This document shows, piece by piece, positions 36,966 through 46,600 of a DNA stretch of 64,000 bases; the stretch's first letter is position 1, and each line of letters begins with the position of its first letter. Both the position numbers and the translations under genes were made by a program. Source of the stretch: Gammaproteobacteria bacterium. GTDB taxonomy: Bacteria > Pseudomonadota > Gammaproteobacteria > Pseudomonadales > JAUIET01. The DNA lies in assembly GCA_030429735.1 (NCBI GenBank), contig JAUIET010000016.1, positions 1 to 64,000 on the forward strand, read 5' to 3'. The notes below the pieces were generated by a model. That model had not been told where the DNA came from. It made no database searches and saw nothing but the letters and a program-made list of their open reading frames with translations.

Positions 36966-37145
36966 GGAAACTCTGAAAAATACCCGATGCCTCTGGCTTA
37001 CAGGCGAATCCAGAGTTGAGGCGCGAGTTCGCAGGCTTACTGGTGGTAAGTCAAGAACTTGCAACGACAAGGCTGGATTCGCCAGTAAGCCCCGCAGGGC
37101 GCGGCCTGTCGCGCAGAGGCATTGGGTATTTTTCTGAGTTTCCCT
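36964..37145. repeat. 182-bp nested inverted-repeat element (MITE/REP-like)
   Basis: Terminal inverted repeats of 32 bp (36964-36995 and 37114-37145) match at 30 of 32 positions and begin AGGGAAACTC. Directly inside lies a second inverted pair, 36996-37013 and 37073-37090, matching 16 of 18. The centre has further short pairs (CTTAC/GTAAG). It contains no gene. It fills the gap between the convergent rnt and grxD genes and could fold into a long cruciform or RNA hairpin. Its end is one base different from the half-site of the palindromes at 2-21 and 8145-8164. A non-autonomous mobile element or REP-like unit also acting as a bidirectional terminator is likely; no transposase is present. Confidence 0.75.
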
Positions 37146-37151
37146 CGGGTC

Positions 37152-37478
37152 CTACTGGTTCTCTGAGCTAACCGCAGCGCTGATCACGGCTTTCAATTCA
37201 TCCCGCTCGTGCATCTCAGTGATAATGTCACACCCGCCGAGCAATTCGCCATTGACCCACAGCTGTGGAAAGGTTGGCCAGTTGGCAAACTTGGGCAAGT
37301 TGGCCCTGACGTCCGGGTTACTCAGCACATCAACGTAGGCAAATCGTTCACCGCACTCCATCAGGGCCTGCACGGTTCGTGCCGAGAAGCCGCACTGCGG
37401 GGCATTGGGTGAACCCTTCATGTACAGCAGCACCGGATTGCCTTCCACCTGCGCCTTGATTTCTTCCATTATGTCCAT
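37152..37478 (-). CDS. grxD: monothiol glutaredoxin Grx4
   Basis: 108 residues. The monothiol active site CGFS has its cysteine at 29 (PQCGFSARTVQAL). FAYVDVLSNPDVRANLPKFANWPTFPQLWVNGELLGGCDI (in pieces) is the conserved Grx4/Grx5 core. It carries [2Fe-2S] clusters for Fe-S assembly and iron sensing in the cytoplasm. Convergent with rnt across the inverted-repeat element. Confidence 0.94.
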   Translation of the reverse strand: MDIMEEIKAQVEGNPVLLYMKGSPNAPQCGFSARTVQALMECGERFAYVDVLSNPDVRANLPKFANWPTFPQLWVNGELLGGCDIITEMHERDELKAVISAAVSSENQ

Positions 37479-37683
37479 TGTGACCTGCCAACAACTGCGT
37501 TAATACGTTGAGCGTATTGTACTGAATTCAAGCTAAAAATGCTCGTGAATCGCCGCGCAAAGGCGATATACACGCGCCAGTAGGGGAATTTGCCGCACGG
37601 CTGGGCGTCTTTCTCGACATCGGCTGTAGTTTATTCTCTAATCATCAGCTCCGAGTTGCTGGCACGTACTGCAGGCTTTAACA

Positions 37684-38829
37684 ATGACAACAGAAACGGA
37701 CATTTTGGCCACGCAGCCAACAATCGCTGCCCAATGGCAAATTCTTGATTCCTTGCAAGACCCAATCATAGCGACCGCGCTGAACGATACCATCTGCTAC
37801 TGGAATCTAGGCGCAGAGAAACTGTATGGCTACTCAGCGCGCGAAGTGACAGGTGTAAACGTGCTAGAGCTTACCGCTGATTCATGCCGGCAGACGGTAT
37901 CAGAGCATCTGGCCGTCAGTAAAGCGGGCACACCAGGCAAGCGCTTCAGTACGACGCATGTTTGTCGGGATGGCCATGAGATGCAAGTCTGGCATCTGAT
38001 TGCCCCACATTATGACGCCAATGGACAACTCCTTGGCGCGGTAAGCTCGATTCAAGAGCTATCAACAAACCCGCCCGCAGAAAGCGAGCTTTTGGCTGTG
38101 AACCAGCAACTGACACAATCCGTGAATGCACTGACTGCAAGCAATAATGACCTGCAGCAGTTTGCCTATATCGCGTCACATGACTTACAAGCACCACTTC
38201 GGCACATCAGCGGGTTTGTGCAACTGCTGCAGGCAAGCTACTCCGATAAAATTGACGCCCAGGCTACTGACTGGATAGACCGTACCATTCAAAGCACTCA
38301 CAAAATGCAGACGCTTCTAAAAGACCTGCTGTCGTTTTCACGGCTTGACTCAATGCCTGCCGAGCGCGTACCGGTTGACATGAGCTCGATGGTTGAAGAC
38401 GCCATGCAGTCACTCAGCTCCGAGATTGCTGACGCGGCCGCCACTGTACAGAGCGGTGAGCTGCCAATTGTAATCGGCGACCCGGTGCAGCTTACCCAAT
38501 TGATGACAAACTTGTTGTGCAACGCCATCAAATTTCGCACCGAGCAAACACCAGATATTCGCATAACCTGTGCCGAACAAAACGGCGAATACATTTTTTC
38601 AGTGGCCGACAATGGGATTGGTATTGATGCCGAACAATTCGAGAAAATTTTCGTGATTTTTCAGCGCCTGCATTCACACAGCGACTACCCGGGAAGGGGC
38701 ATAGGTCTTGCGTTATCCCGACGGATCGTCAGCCTTCATGCTGGCCGCCTATGGGTGCAATCCACACCTGGCGAAGGCAGTACGTTTCTCTTCTCAATAC
38801 CCAATTGCCCGCCAAGCAATTTGCTTTGA
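37684..38829 (+). CDS. cytoplasmic PAS-domain sensor histidine kinase
   Basis: 381 residues, no membrane segments. PAS domain about 15-135 (CYWNLGAEKLYGYSAREV), then a HisKA helix with the phospho-acceptor His166 in YIASHDLQAPLRHISGF, and an HATPase domain with LLCNAIKFR (N box), ADNGIGID (G1), IFVIFQRLH and GRGIGLALSRRIVSLH (G2). It resembles phytochrome-type kinases of the HWE-unlike SHDL group. It opens a co-directional signalling cluster running to 47757. Partners are probably the response regulators in the cluster (inference). Confidence 0.9.
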   Translation: MTTETDILATQPTIAAQWQILDSLQDPIIATALNDTICYWNLGAEKLYGYSAREVTGVNVLELTADSCRQTVSEHLAVSKAGTPGKRFSTTHVCRDGHEMQVWHLIAPHYDANGQLLGAVSSIQELSTNPPAESELLAVNQQLTQSVNALTASNNDLQQFAYIASHDLQAPLRHISGFVQLLQASYSDKIDAQATDWIDRTIQSTHKMQTLLKDLLSFSRLDSMPAERVPVDMSSMVEDAMQSLSSEIADAAATVQSGELPIVIGDPVQLTQLMTNLLCNAIKFRTEQTPDIRITCAEQNGEYIFSVADNGIGIDAEQFEKIFVIFQRLHSHSDYPGRGIGLALSRRIVSLHAGRLWVQSTPGEGSTFLFSIPNCPPSNLL

Positions 38830-38991
38830 AACTTCGGTCATAAATCGTTCCAGTCAGTAATGATTTCTTAAACACGCTGCAACGTCTTAGACGGGAAAAA
38901 CGTCGCGGGCTGCAATAGTTCTCAGACTCAATCTGCCAGTATTGTGATCCAGGCGCAGCACTGATATCGTAACCCCAATAACGGAATAAAA

Positions 38992-40200
38992 GTGCGGGTT
39001 ATGGACACCTCCCACAACTTAAATGTTTCTCCCAACAGATCAACCACGGCGGTTGTAATTGCGGCGTCAGCTGGTGGCCTGACCGCTATCGAAGAGTTAC
39101 TCGAGAATCTAACACCATCGAAAAATGCGTGTTTTTTCGTTCTTTTGCACTTAGCCAATGACAAAGACTCAGCACTGGTCAAGCGGCTTGCGCTGAAAAC
39201 AAGCATGTCAGTGCATACCATGAGTGACGGATTTTTGACGCAACCCAACAGTGTGTATGTATTGCCGCCAGGCCATTTGGCCAGACTGGTCAATGGCGAG
39301 TTGTTACTGAGCGAGGCACCTGATTCAGTCCGCGCGCACCCGATCGATGTTTTTTGCGGTTCATTGGCAGAGCAACGGGACACAAATGCCTGCGCCGTAT
39401 TTTTGTCCGGTGTGGGTGAAGACGGTTGTCTGGGCGCGGCAAAAATGCATGCATCGGGCAAAGAAGTCATTGCCCAGGCACCCGACACTGCGCGCTTCCC
39501 CAGTTTACCATCGCGCGTCATAGAGCTGTGTGGTTCCGTCACTGCGGTGCTACCGCCTGGCGAGATCGGCCAATGGCTTGGCAAGCGCATAAGCGATTCA
39601 CCTGAACGCCAGCTGGCCTGCGAGCCTGTTCAGCACACGATCGCGCCACAAAGCAACGAACAGCATGTATTGCGCGGAATAAACGCTGAATTGCATCAAC
39701 GCATTGCATTCCTGGAAGAGAGAATCAGTTACTTGCAATCGATTAAATCGTCCAGGGTGGCTAACAGCTCCCCCATAAGAGGCTTACAACCACTGAGTGT
39801 TCTTATTGTTGACAATGACCCAAACGATCGCGCCTTCATCAGAGCGTTGCTCGACGAAATTGCCGGAACACAATATGAAGTAGCAGAAGCACCCGGTGCC
39901 GGTGAAGCCATGCAGATGTTAACCGCGAACACATACGACCTGTGTTTATTGGATTACAGACTTGATGACATTACCGCAAGCGGCCTGTTGGATTCCTTGC
40001 CGGAGAGTACCGCGCAAACCTCCTTCGTAGTGATCTCGGGCTTGCTCGATCTGGTCAATGCCGACAATCAACTCAGTTCCGGTGCTGTAACTGCCCTGGA
40101 TAAGAACCACTTAACCGCTGACGCACTGAGCGACAGCATACAGAGCGCCTTACAACTGCACAGGTCGCATGCTGTGCCTATGGCGGCACGACTTTCTTGA
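38992..40200 (+). CDS. CheB-type methylesterase domain fused to a C-terminal receiver
   Basis: 402 residues. Residues 20-200 are a CheB catalytic domain with the full Ser26 (AASAGG), His53 (LLHLAN) and Asp144 (SGVGEDG) triad. A short coiled-coil-like linker (about 225-252) leads to a receiver domain, 268-390, with phospho-acceptor Asp321 (LLDYRLDD). The acidic pair is VDNDPND. In chemotaxis CheB the receiver comes first, so this is the reverse order. The domain would demethylate or deamidate glutamates of a receptor, but no receptor gene is near. The start is GTG at 38992, with an ATG three codons on. Confidence 0.85.
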   Translation: MRVMDTSHNLNVSPNRSTTAVVIAASAGGLTAIEELLENLTPSKNACFFVLLHLANDKDSALVKRLALKTSMSVHTMSDGFLTQPNSVYVLPPGHLARLVNGELLLSEAPDSVRAHPIDVFCGSLAEQRDTNACAVFLSGVGEDGCLGAAKMHASGKEVIAQAPDTARFPSLPSRVIELCGSVTAVLPPGEIGQWLGKRISDSPERQLACEPVQHTIAPQSNEQHVLRGINAELHQRIAFLEERISYLQSIKSSRVANSSPIRGLQPLSVLIVDNDPNDRAFIRALLDEIAGTQYEVAEAPGAGEAMQMLTANTYDLCLLDYRLDDITASGLLDSLPESTAQTSFVVISGLLDLVNADNQLSSGAVTALDKNHLTADALSDSIQSALQLHRSHAVPMAARLS

Positions 40201-40272
40201 AGATGACAGGGCGTTTATTGCAAGAAGGGATCAGTTATCAACAACAATAATCTGCATTACGTAGCGGCAGCA

Positions 40273-42597
40273 TTGGTTTTCGCGCTGGGTTTGATGGCCA
40301 CAGGGTTTGCCAATAATTTCTTATCGAAACTAAACACTGAGCGTGAGCAGGAACTGGCCACAGCTGACAGCCACCTTGTCGCCGCCACCATCAGCACACA
40401 TATGAAGTATCGTATCCTCGCACTTGAACGAATGGCGAAACGACTGCAGAGAAACTTGCGCGAGACACAGCAGATTAATATGGATAACTGGCGGCTGGAC
40501 GCTCGCGAGTACATTGCCAATCAGCCTGGGTATCTCGCATTACAGTTGCTCGACAACCGTGCGAGAGAAATAGCGATATTGCCGCCACTTGCTCCGGGTA
40601 TTGCGGAGGAGATAATTGATAAGTTTGACGCACAAAATACGTCGAACATTGTTCCCGGTCTGGAAAGGGCCGCACGATCTAACGCTGTTGGCATTATCAA
40701 GCTCGACAACGGCAAACATGTATTGGCGCTGGCCTTTCCGCTGTTTGAAAATGACACCCTGAGAAACTACCTGGTTGCCATTCTGGATATCAATGAAGTA
40801 ATTGCTTACTTCATGCGTTCCCAGTTTGACCGCCTACCTAACGTAGTGGTTGCAGAAGGTGAAAAAACGCTGTTTAGCCACGGCACGCTGAATACTCGAG
40901 TAAGCGCCACGGCAGTGATTGACAACCTTGTCAGCTTTGGGCGTTTGCAATGGCGTGTCACAGTGGCCAAGAACAGCAGCATCGCCAACACATTCGCGCA
41001 ACAATTGACGATTGCCAGACTATTCGGCGCAATCTGCTCATTGCTTCTTGCCGGTCTGGTATTTTTCCTAATGCAGAACTACCGCAGGTTGCACAACGAA
41101 CTGCGCAACGAGCGACGCATCAAAGACTCGGAGAAGTTCAGCCGCCTAATTATGGATCACACTCCGGACCTGATATTCGTCAAAGACGCGACGTTCAAGA
41201 TTCGGCAGATGAACCGTGCGATGCTTGAGCTGTATCCCAACAAAGTGCTGGAAGACATCATCGGCACTACCACAATTGAAGATTACGATGAAAAGGAAGC
41301 GGAAGAATTCTTGCGCTACGATCGTATGGCCTTGCTTGAAGGGTTCTCGGAGACCGAAGAGAGCATTTTGTTTCCAAGTGGTGAACGTCATGTGCTGCTG
41401 ACCCAGAAAATACGATTTTATGATGAGGCGGGCGATGCATTCATACTCGGTGTGAGCCGAAATATCACGGCAATCAAGCGCTTTGAAGAAAGCCTGAGGA
41501 TCAGTGAAGAGCGTTACAAGCTGGCGGTGGACGGCACGTCGGTAGGCATCTGGGACATAGATTTCATTAAGGGTGAGGTGTTTTGGTCCAACCGTTTCCG
41601 GGAGATATTAGGCATTACTGACCCGAACCTGACGGCGAGCGAAGACGAGCTCAAGCGGCGCCTGCACAAAGATGATCGAGCATATGCCCTCGCCGCTATG
41701 GATGATCACTTGAATGCAAGAAAACCCTACAACATCGAGTACCGCCTGCTGCATGAAGATGGCTCTTATGTGTGGGTAAATTCTCGCGGCCAGGCAAGCT
41801 GGAACGAGTTGGGTGCGCCAGTTCGAATGGTAGGTTCGATAGACGACATTAGCGCGATGAAAATGGCGGTCAAGGAACTGATGCGATCCAACCAGGAGCT
41901 GGACGATTTTGCCTACATAGCGTCACACGACTTGAAAGAACCGCTGCGCGGTATACACAATCACGTTCGCTTTCTCGATGAAGACTACAGGGATGTGCTC
42001 GGAGAAGACGGCCAGCACAGAGTCGATCGCCTGCTGTTCCTGACCCGGCGCTTGGAAACCCTGATAAGTGATCTGTTGGCCTATTCGCGACTGAGCCGCA
42101 CCGAAGCGAAGACCACAGCCGTCAATTTGAACCAAGTGATTGCTGATATCTCAAACAGCCTGGAACTGGGCAATGCAACCATCAGTATACCTGACAAACT
42201 GCCCACCCTTGAGTGCAGCAGCGTGCAAATAACGGAGTTGTTTCGGAATTTGATCACCAATGGGCTCAAATACAATGAGTCTGTTGATAAAAAAATTCAA
42301 GTAGACTTTCAAACTGACGGACCAGCGATGTCTTCCGCCAATATACGCTACTCGGTATCTGACAACGGTATCGGTATACCGGCGCAATTTCGGGATGATG
42401 TTTTCAAGATTTTTAAGCGGCTGCACGGCCAGGATGAATATGGCGGCGGTACTGGCTCTGGTCTTACCTTCGCAAAAAAAATAGTCGAGAAGTACAACGG
42501 GGACATCTGGATTGAGGACAATGAGCCTGCCGGCACCCGTATCTGCTTCACACTACCCAATGCCAGAATTGTCAGAAATAATCAGGAGCACTTCTAA
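40273..42597 (+). CDS. membrane sensor histidine kinase with two PAS domains
   Basis: 774 residues from the TTG at 40273. That start cuts into the first membrane helix (ALVFALGLMATGF), and the frame is open upstream to a stop at 40204. A Shine-Dalgarno AGAAGGGA stands before an ATC codon at 40237, so the true start may be non-canonical. A periplasmic sensor part (about 20-245), second membrane helix (251-268), PAS (286-405), PAS_3-type (408-535), HisKA with His552 (YIASHDLKEPLRGI) and HATPase (NLITNGLKYN, SDNGIGIP, GTGSGLTFAKKIVEKY) follow. It is followed by two small response regulators. Confidence 0.88.
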   Translation: MVFALGLMATGFANNFLSKLNTEREQELATADSHLVAATISTHMKYRILALERMAKRLQRNLRETQQINMDNWRLDAREYIANQPGYLALQLLDNRAREIAILPPLAPGIAEEIIDKFDAQNTSNIVPGLERAARSNAVGIIKLDNGKHVLALAFPLFENDTLRNYLVAILDINEVIAYFMRSQFDRLPNVVVAEGEKTLFSHGTLNTRVSATAVIDNLVSFGRLQWRVTVAKNSSIANTFAQQLTIARLFGAICSLLLAGLVFFLMQNYRRLHNELRNERRIKDSEKFSRLIMDHTPDLIFVKDATFKIRQMNRAMLELYPNKVLEDIIGTTTIEDYDEKEAEEFLRYDRMALLEGFSETEESILFPSGERHVLLTQKIRFYDEAGDAFILGVSRNITAIKRFEESLRISEERYKLAVDGTSVGIWDIDFIKGEVFWSNRFREILGITDPNLTASEDELKRRLHKDDRAYALAAMDDHLNARKPYNIEYRLLHEDGSYVWVNSRGQASWNELGAPVRMVGSIDDISAMKMAVKELMRSNQELDDFAYIASHDLKEPLRGIHNHVRFLDEDYRDVLGEDGQHRVDRLLFLTRRLETLISDLLAYSRLSRTEAKTTAVNLNQVIADISNSLELGNATISIPDKLPTLECSSVQITELFRNLITNGLKYNESVDKKIQVDFQTDGPAMSSANIRYSVSDNGIGIPAQFRDDVFKIFKRLHGQDEYGGGTGSGLTFAKKIVEKYNGDIWIEDNEPAGTRICFTLPNARIVRNNQEHF

Positions 42598-42693
42598 AGC
42601 CACTTTACGACCCGCACTGAAAATCACATTAAAACGTTATACTATGGGCCAAAGATGCTCTGAACAAGTATAAAAACAGCGAGTGTTATTTTG

Positions 42694-43155
42694 ATGAAAC
42701 CACGAATCCAGGCGCAGCCCATTCTGATTGTAGAAGACAGTGACGATGACTACGAAGCAACCGAACGCGCATTGACTCGATCCGGCAACCTGGGTAACCC
42801 GCTTACACGTTGCAAGAATGGCCAGCAAGCCCTGGATTAGTTGCTCAGGCAGAATGGCTATGATGCGCACTCGGCGCCACTGCCCGGGATCGTATTGCTT
42901 GACCTCAATATGCCCAGGGTAGACGGTCGCGAAGTGCTAAAGCAAATTAAATCGACCGATTCACTAAAGCACATTCCGGTCGTGGTACTGACCACGTCGG
43001 ATGCGCAATCCGATATTGATGCCTGTTATACAGACGGCGCCAATACCTATATTCACAAGCCAGTAGAGCTCGACGGCTTCTTTGATGCGATTCAGCAGCT
43101 CAGGGACTACTGGCTCAATATTGCCATTCTTCCAAAACCCGATGAGCCAGACTGA
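42694..43155 (+). pseudogene. RcpA-like response regulator interrupted by an in-frame TAG
   Basis: From ATG 42694 the frame reads MKPRIQAQPILIVEDSDDD, a normal receiver start with its acidic triplet. Codon 49 is TAG (42838-42840) within ALD-stop-LLR, where relatives have ALDYL, so a Tyr codon (TAT or TAC) changed by one base is the simplest reading. The same frame continues after the stop with GIVLLDLNMPRVDGREVLKQIK (in pieces; phospho-Asp present), VVVLTTS, YIHKPVELDGF and TGA at 43153: 153 codons in all. There is no frameshift. It may be a recent pseudogene, an amber read-through gene or a sequencing error. A TTG right after the stop could restart a fragment lacking the acidic pocket. Confidence 0.85.
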
Positions 43156-43159
43156 GAGC

Positions 43160-43591
43160 ATGAACGTGTTGAACCAACGAACAATTCTGCTGATTGATGA
43201 CAACCCGGACGATCTGAGCTTTTACACCGACCTGTTAAAGCGAACCTCTGGTGAATACAGCTATAGCATCATTACCGCCAGCAACTCTGAACAAGGCGTG
43301 CAGGCGTTCCAGAGCAACGATATTGACTGCACCTTTGTAGATTTCAACATGCCGGGGCTTGACGGCCTGGCCACAGTAAATGCACTGCAAAAAATAGCAG
43401 GCCATGAAAACGTGCCAGTGGTACTGATCACCGGCGAGCCAACGCAGCGAATTCAAGCAAACGCTGCGCGCGCCGGCGCCATGGACTTTATTGTTAAAGA
43501 AGCGATCACGTCCAGTGAACAACTGGAGCGAGTGATCAATAAAGTAATTGCCTGGGCCACCGAGCTGAGCACCACTACCAGAACCCTTTAA
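43160..43591 (+). CDS. single-domain response regulator
   Basis: 143 residues from the ATG at 43160, 4 bases after the preceding regulator's stop. ILLIDDNPDD is the acidic pocket, Asp61 in FVDFNMPGLDG the phospho-acceptor, VVLITGE the Thr/Ser strand, and FIVKEA the conserved Lys (normally K-P or K-D). There is no output domain, so it probably relays phosphate or binds a partner as in CheY-like or phytochrome RcpA-like systems. It lies between two kinase genes. Confidence 0.88.
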   Translation: MNVLNQRTILLIDDNPDDLSFYTDLLKRTSGEYSYSIITASNSEQGVQAFQSNDIDCTFVDFNMPGLDGLATVNALQKIAGHENVPVVLITGEPTQRIQANAARAGAMDFIVKEAITSSEQLERVINKVIAWATELSTTTRTL

Positions 43592-43619
43592 TACCAAGCT
43601 GATTGAGAAGGCATTATTA

Positions 43620-46600
43620 ATGAGCGATCACCCGGGAGAAAAAACAGAAACAGCTCCAGCCGTCGACCAGCTTGAGCCGACCGACTCGGATGAGCGCCTG
43701 TTCTGGGTTGGGATTGGCGCATCGGCCGGCGGCCTCGAGGCGCTGCGGGAGTTTGTTGGCAAACTGCCCAAAACCGGTTTGATGAACCTGACCTATGTGG
43801 TAGCGCAACACCTGTCACCTACCCATCAAAGCATGTTAGTGCAGCTACTTGGGCGTGAAACAGACATTCAGGTCTGCGAGCTGAGCAATAATCTAAAGCC
43901 CGAAGCCAACATGCTGTACATCACGCCCCCTAACAGCGATGTCTATGTTGAATCCGGTCGCCTGCAACTGCGCAAACCACTGTCCGAGTTCAAGCCCAAG
44001 CCTTCGGTTGACTATTTCTTTGCCACGCTGGCTGAAGACCAGACCGATCGCGTGATTGGCATCATTTTGTCGGGTACAGGCTCCGATGGCGCACACGGCG
44101 TACGCGCCATTCGGGCGGCCGGTGGCATCACCATCGCTCAGGAACCCAGCACGGCAAAATACGATGGCATGCCCTCATCCGCCATTGAAACCGGCTGTGT
44201 CGATGCAGTGCTTGCACCCGACAAGATGGGGCGCGGCATTGAAAAAGTGCTGAGCTCGCCGCGCAGCTTGAAATTACTGCAAGAGGAACACCAGCGTACT
44301 GATATTCAAGAGCTGATGTTTTTGGTGAAGCAACGCTGTGGAGTGGATTTCAAAGACTACAAAACCGGAACCCTGCACCGCCGCATTAGCCGCCGAATGG
44401 CAGCTTGCGCAACCCACGAGCTCAATGAGTACGTGGATTATGTTCGGGCAAACCCCAAGGAACTGGATGCGCTTTACGGTGATATTCTGATTTCGGTCAC
44501 TAATTTTTTTCGCGATACGGAAGCGTTTGACTCGCTGAAGCGTGAAGTTGAAAAAATCCTGGCGGCAAAAGGTCCGGAAGACACCATACGGGTGTGGATA
44601 CCTGGCTGTGCCAGTGGCGAGGAAGCGTATTCCATTGTGATTTTATTTGCCGAAGCAGCGGGTGGGCTGGCAAAACTGAGCGATTACAACTTCCAGATGT
44701 TCGCAACCGATCTGGACGCAGACACACTTACAATGGCGAGAAAAGGTCAGTACTCTGACGCCACTTTGCAAAAATTGTCCCCTGAGTTACGCGACAAGTA
44801 CTTTCACCATCGCGAAGGTAACCGCGAAATTTTGAAGGGTGTGCGAGATTTGGTGTTGTTTTCCAGACACAATGTACTGGAAGACCCACCGTTCATGCGC
44901 CTCGATTTAGTCAGCTGCCGCAATCTTCTGATTTATTTCAACAACAACTTGCAACATAACGTATTGAGTTTGTTTCACTATGCGCTCGGCGAGAAAGGCA
45001 TACTCTTTCTCGGTCAATCGGAAAGCCTGGGGCACTCTTCGAATTTGTTCATTACAGCCGATTCCAAAGCAAAAATTTTCCGCCGCAAGCTCATCAGCAG
45101 CGCGGAACATCAACCCTTCCGGCGTACATCCGCTGCGAGCAGCAGCCCCATCGCCAGATTACCAAGCACACGGGCGGCCGGTGGAATTCACGAACTTCCC
45201 GATGCAATTGTGCAAGCGCTGGCGCCCAATAGCCTATTGGTTGATGAAAATCTCGATGTGCTGCGGATATATGGTGACATGCACGCCTACACGCAGTTGT
45301 CGCCCGGCTCGGCGAGCATGAATCTTGTGTCGATTGCCAGAAAGGAATTCCGGCAAGAGTTACGCGCGCTGGCGTATAAGACATTGCGCGAACAGTCTAC
45401 GCACAATAGCTTGCGCAAGAATCTGAAAGATGATGCACAGCACCAGCGGGTAGATATCACCATTCGCCCACTACGCACGAAAACATCAGAGCAAAGTTTG
45501 TTGTTGATCAGTTTCGAGCCGCATAAGTCGGAAGAGTTGAGGCCTATTGTCTCAGACGTAGATACGGCCGAGCACCCACTGATTGCCGAGTTTGAACAGG
45601 AACTTAACTCCACTCGAGAACACCTGCAAACAGTTGTGGAGGAACTGGAGACATCCAATGAGGAACTGCAATCAACAAACGAAGAGTTGCAGTCCTCAAA
45701 TGAAGAATTGCAATCATCCAATGAAGAATTGGAAACGGCCAACGAAGAGCTGCAGTCAACCAATGAGGAATTGCTGACTGTTAATGAAGAGCTGCAGATC
45801 AAGACACTTGAACTGACCGAAGCCAACACCAAACTGGTCAATGTCAAAGAAAGTTTCGACTTCCCGCTATTGATGGTTGATGCCAAGCAGCGTATTAAGC
45901 TGTACAACAAAGCAGCAAAGAAGATCTTTGCGATTGATGCGCATGATTCGGCTGAACCTATTTCCGCAGTCACCAGCGCTATCGAAATTCCCGACCTTGT
46001 CAATCGCATCAAAAAAGTGGGCATGTCAGGCAAGGCGCTGCAGCGGCAACTGGACACCGATGAAGTGTGTTACAACGAAACCATTCACCCTTATCGCGAC
46101 GAGCATGGTCAGGTACTCGGTGCATTACTGACCTATGTTGACAACACAAAAACCCGCCAAATAGAAGCAGAGTTAGCCACCAGCGAGGAACGCTACCAGC
46201 TGGCCGTTGACGGCTCCAGCGTCGGCTTGTGGGATTGGAAAATTGCTGGCGATGAACTGTACTGTTCACCAAAGCTGCTGGAGATATTGCACGTTAAGCA
46301 GCAACACTTTAAACCCAGCTTTGAGTTTTTGAAGGAGCGGCTGCATCCCGACTGTCGTGACGACGTGTTGGCCGTATTGTCTGCGCATCTGGAGAAGGGG
46401 TTTGACTTTAATGTGGAATGCCAAATGCGACAGGGAGACCTGAGTCGCACAACCAACGGATCCGAAGAAGATAAAGAACTTTACATTTGGGTTCACATCC
46501 GCGGGCAGGCAACCTGGGGAGCGGATCGCCAGCCGGAGCGAATGTCCGGTTCGCTGGACAACTACACCGAAAAGCGGGAAATAATCGATGAGCTACGCGA

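Noticed and set aside
42838-42840. The TAG in the response regulator treated as a frameshift
   Set aside because: The same reading frame gives good receiver sequence on both sides, so it is a point nonsense change and not an indel.
45655-45800. Regular repeat considered as a CRISPR-like array
   Set aside because: There are no unique spacers; the 21-bp units are contiguous, in frame, and encode a coiled coil.
45287-46057. 256-codon Ser-rich minus-strand frame opposite the CheB-CheR-kinase gene
   Set aside because: Its Ser/Cys-rich repeats are merely the reverse complement of the NEEL coiled-coil repeat; no start signal.
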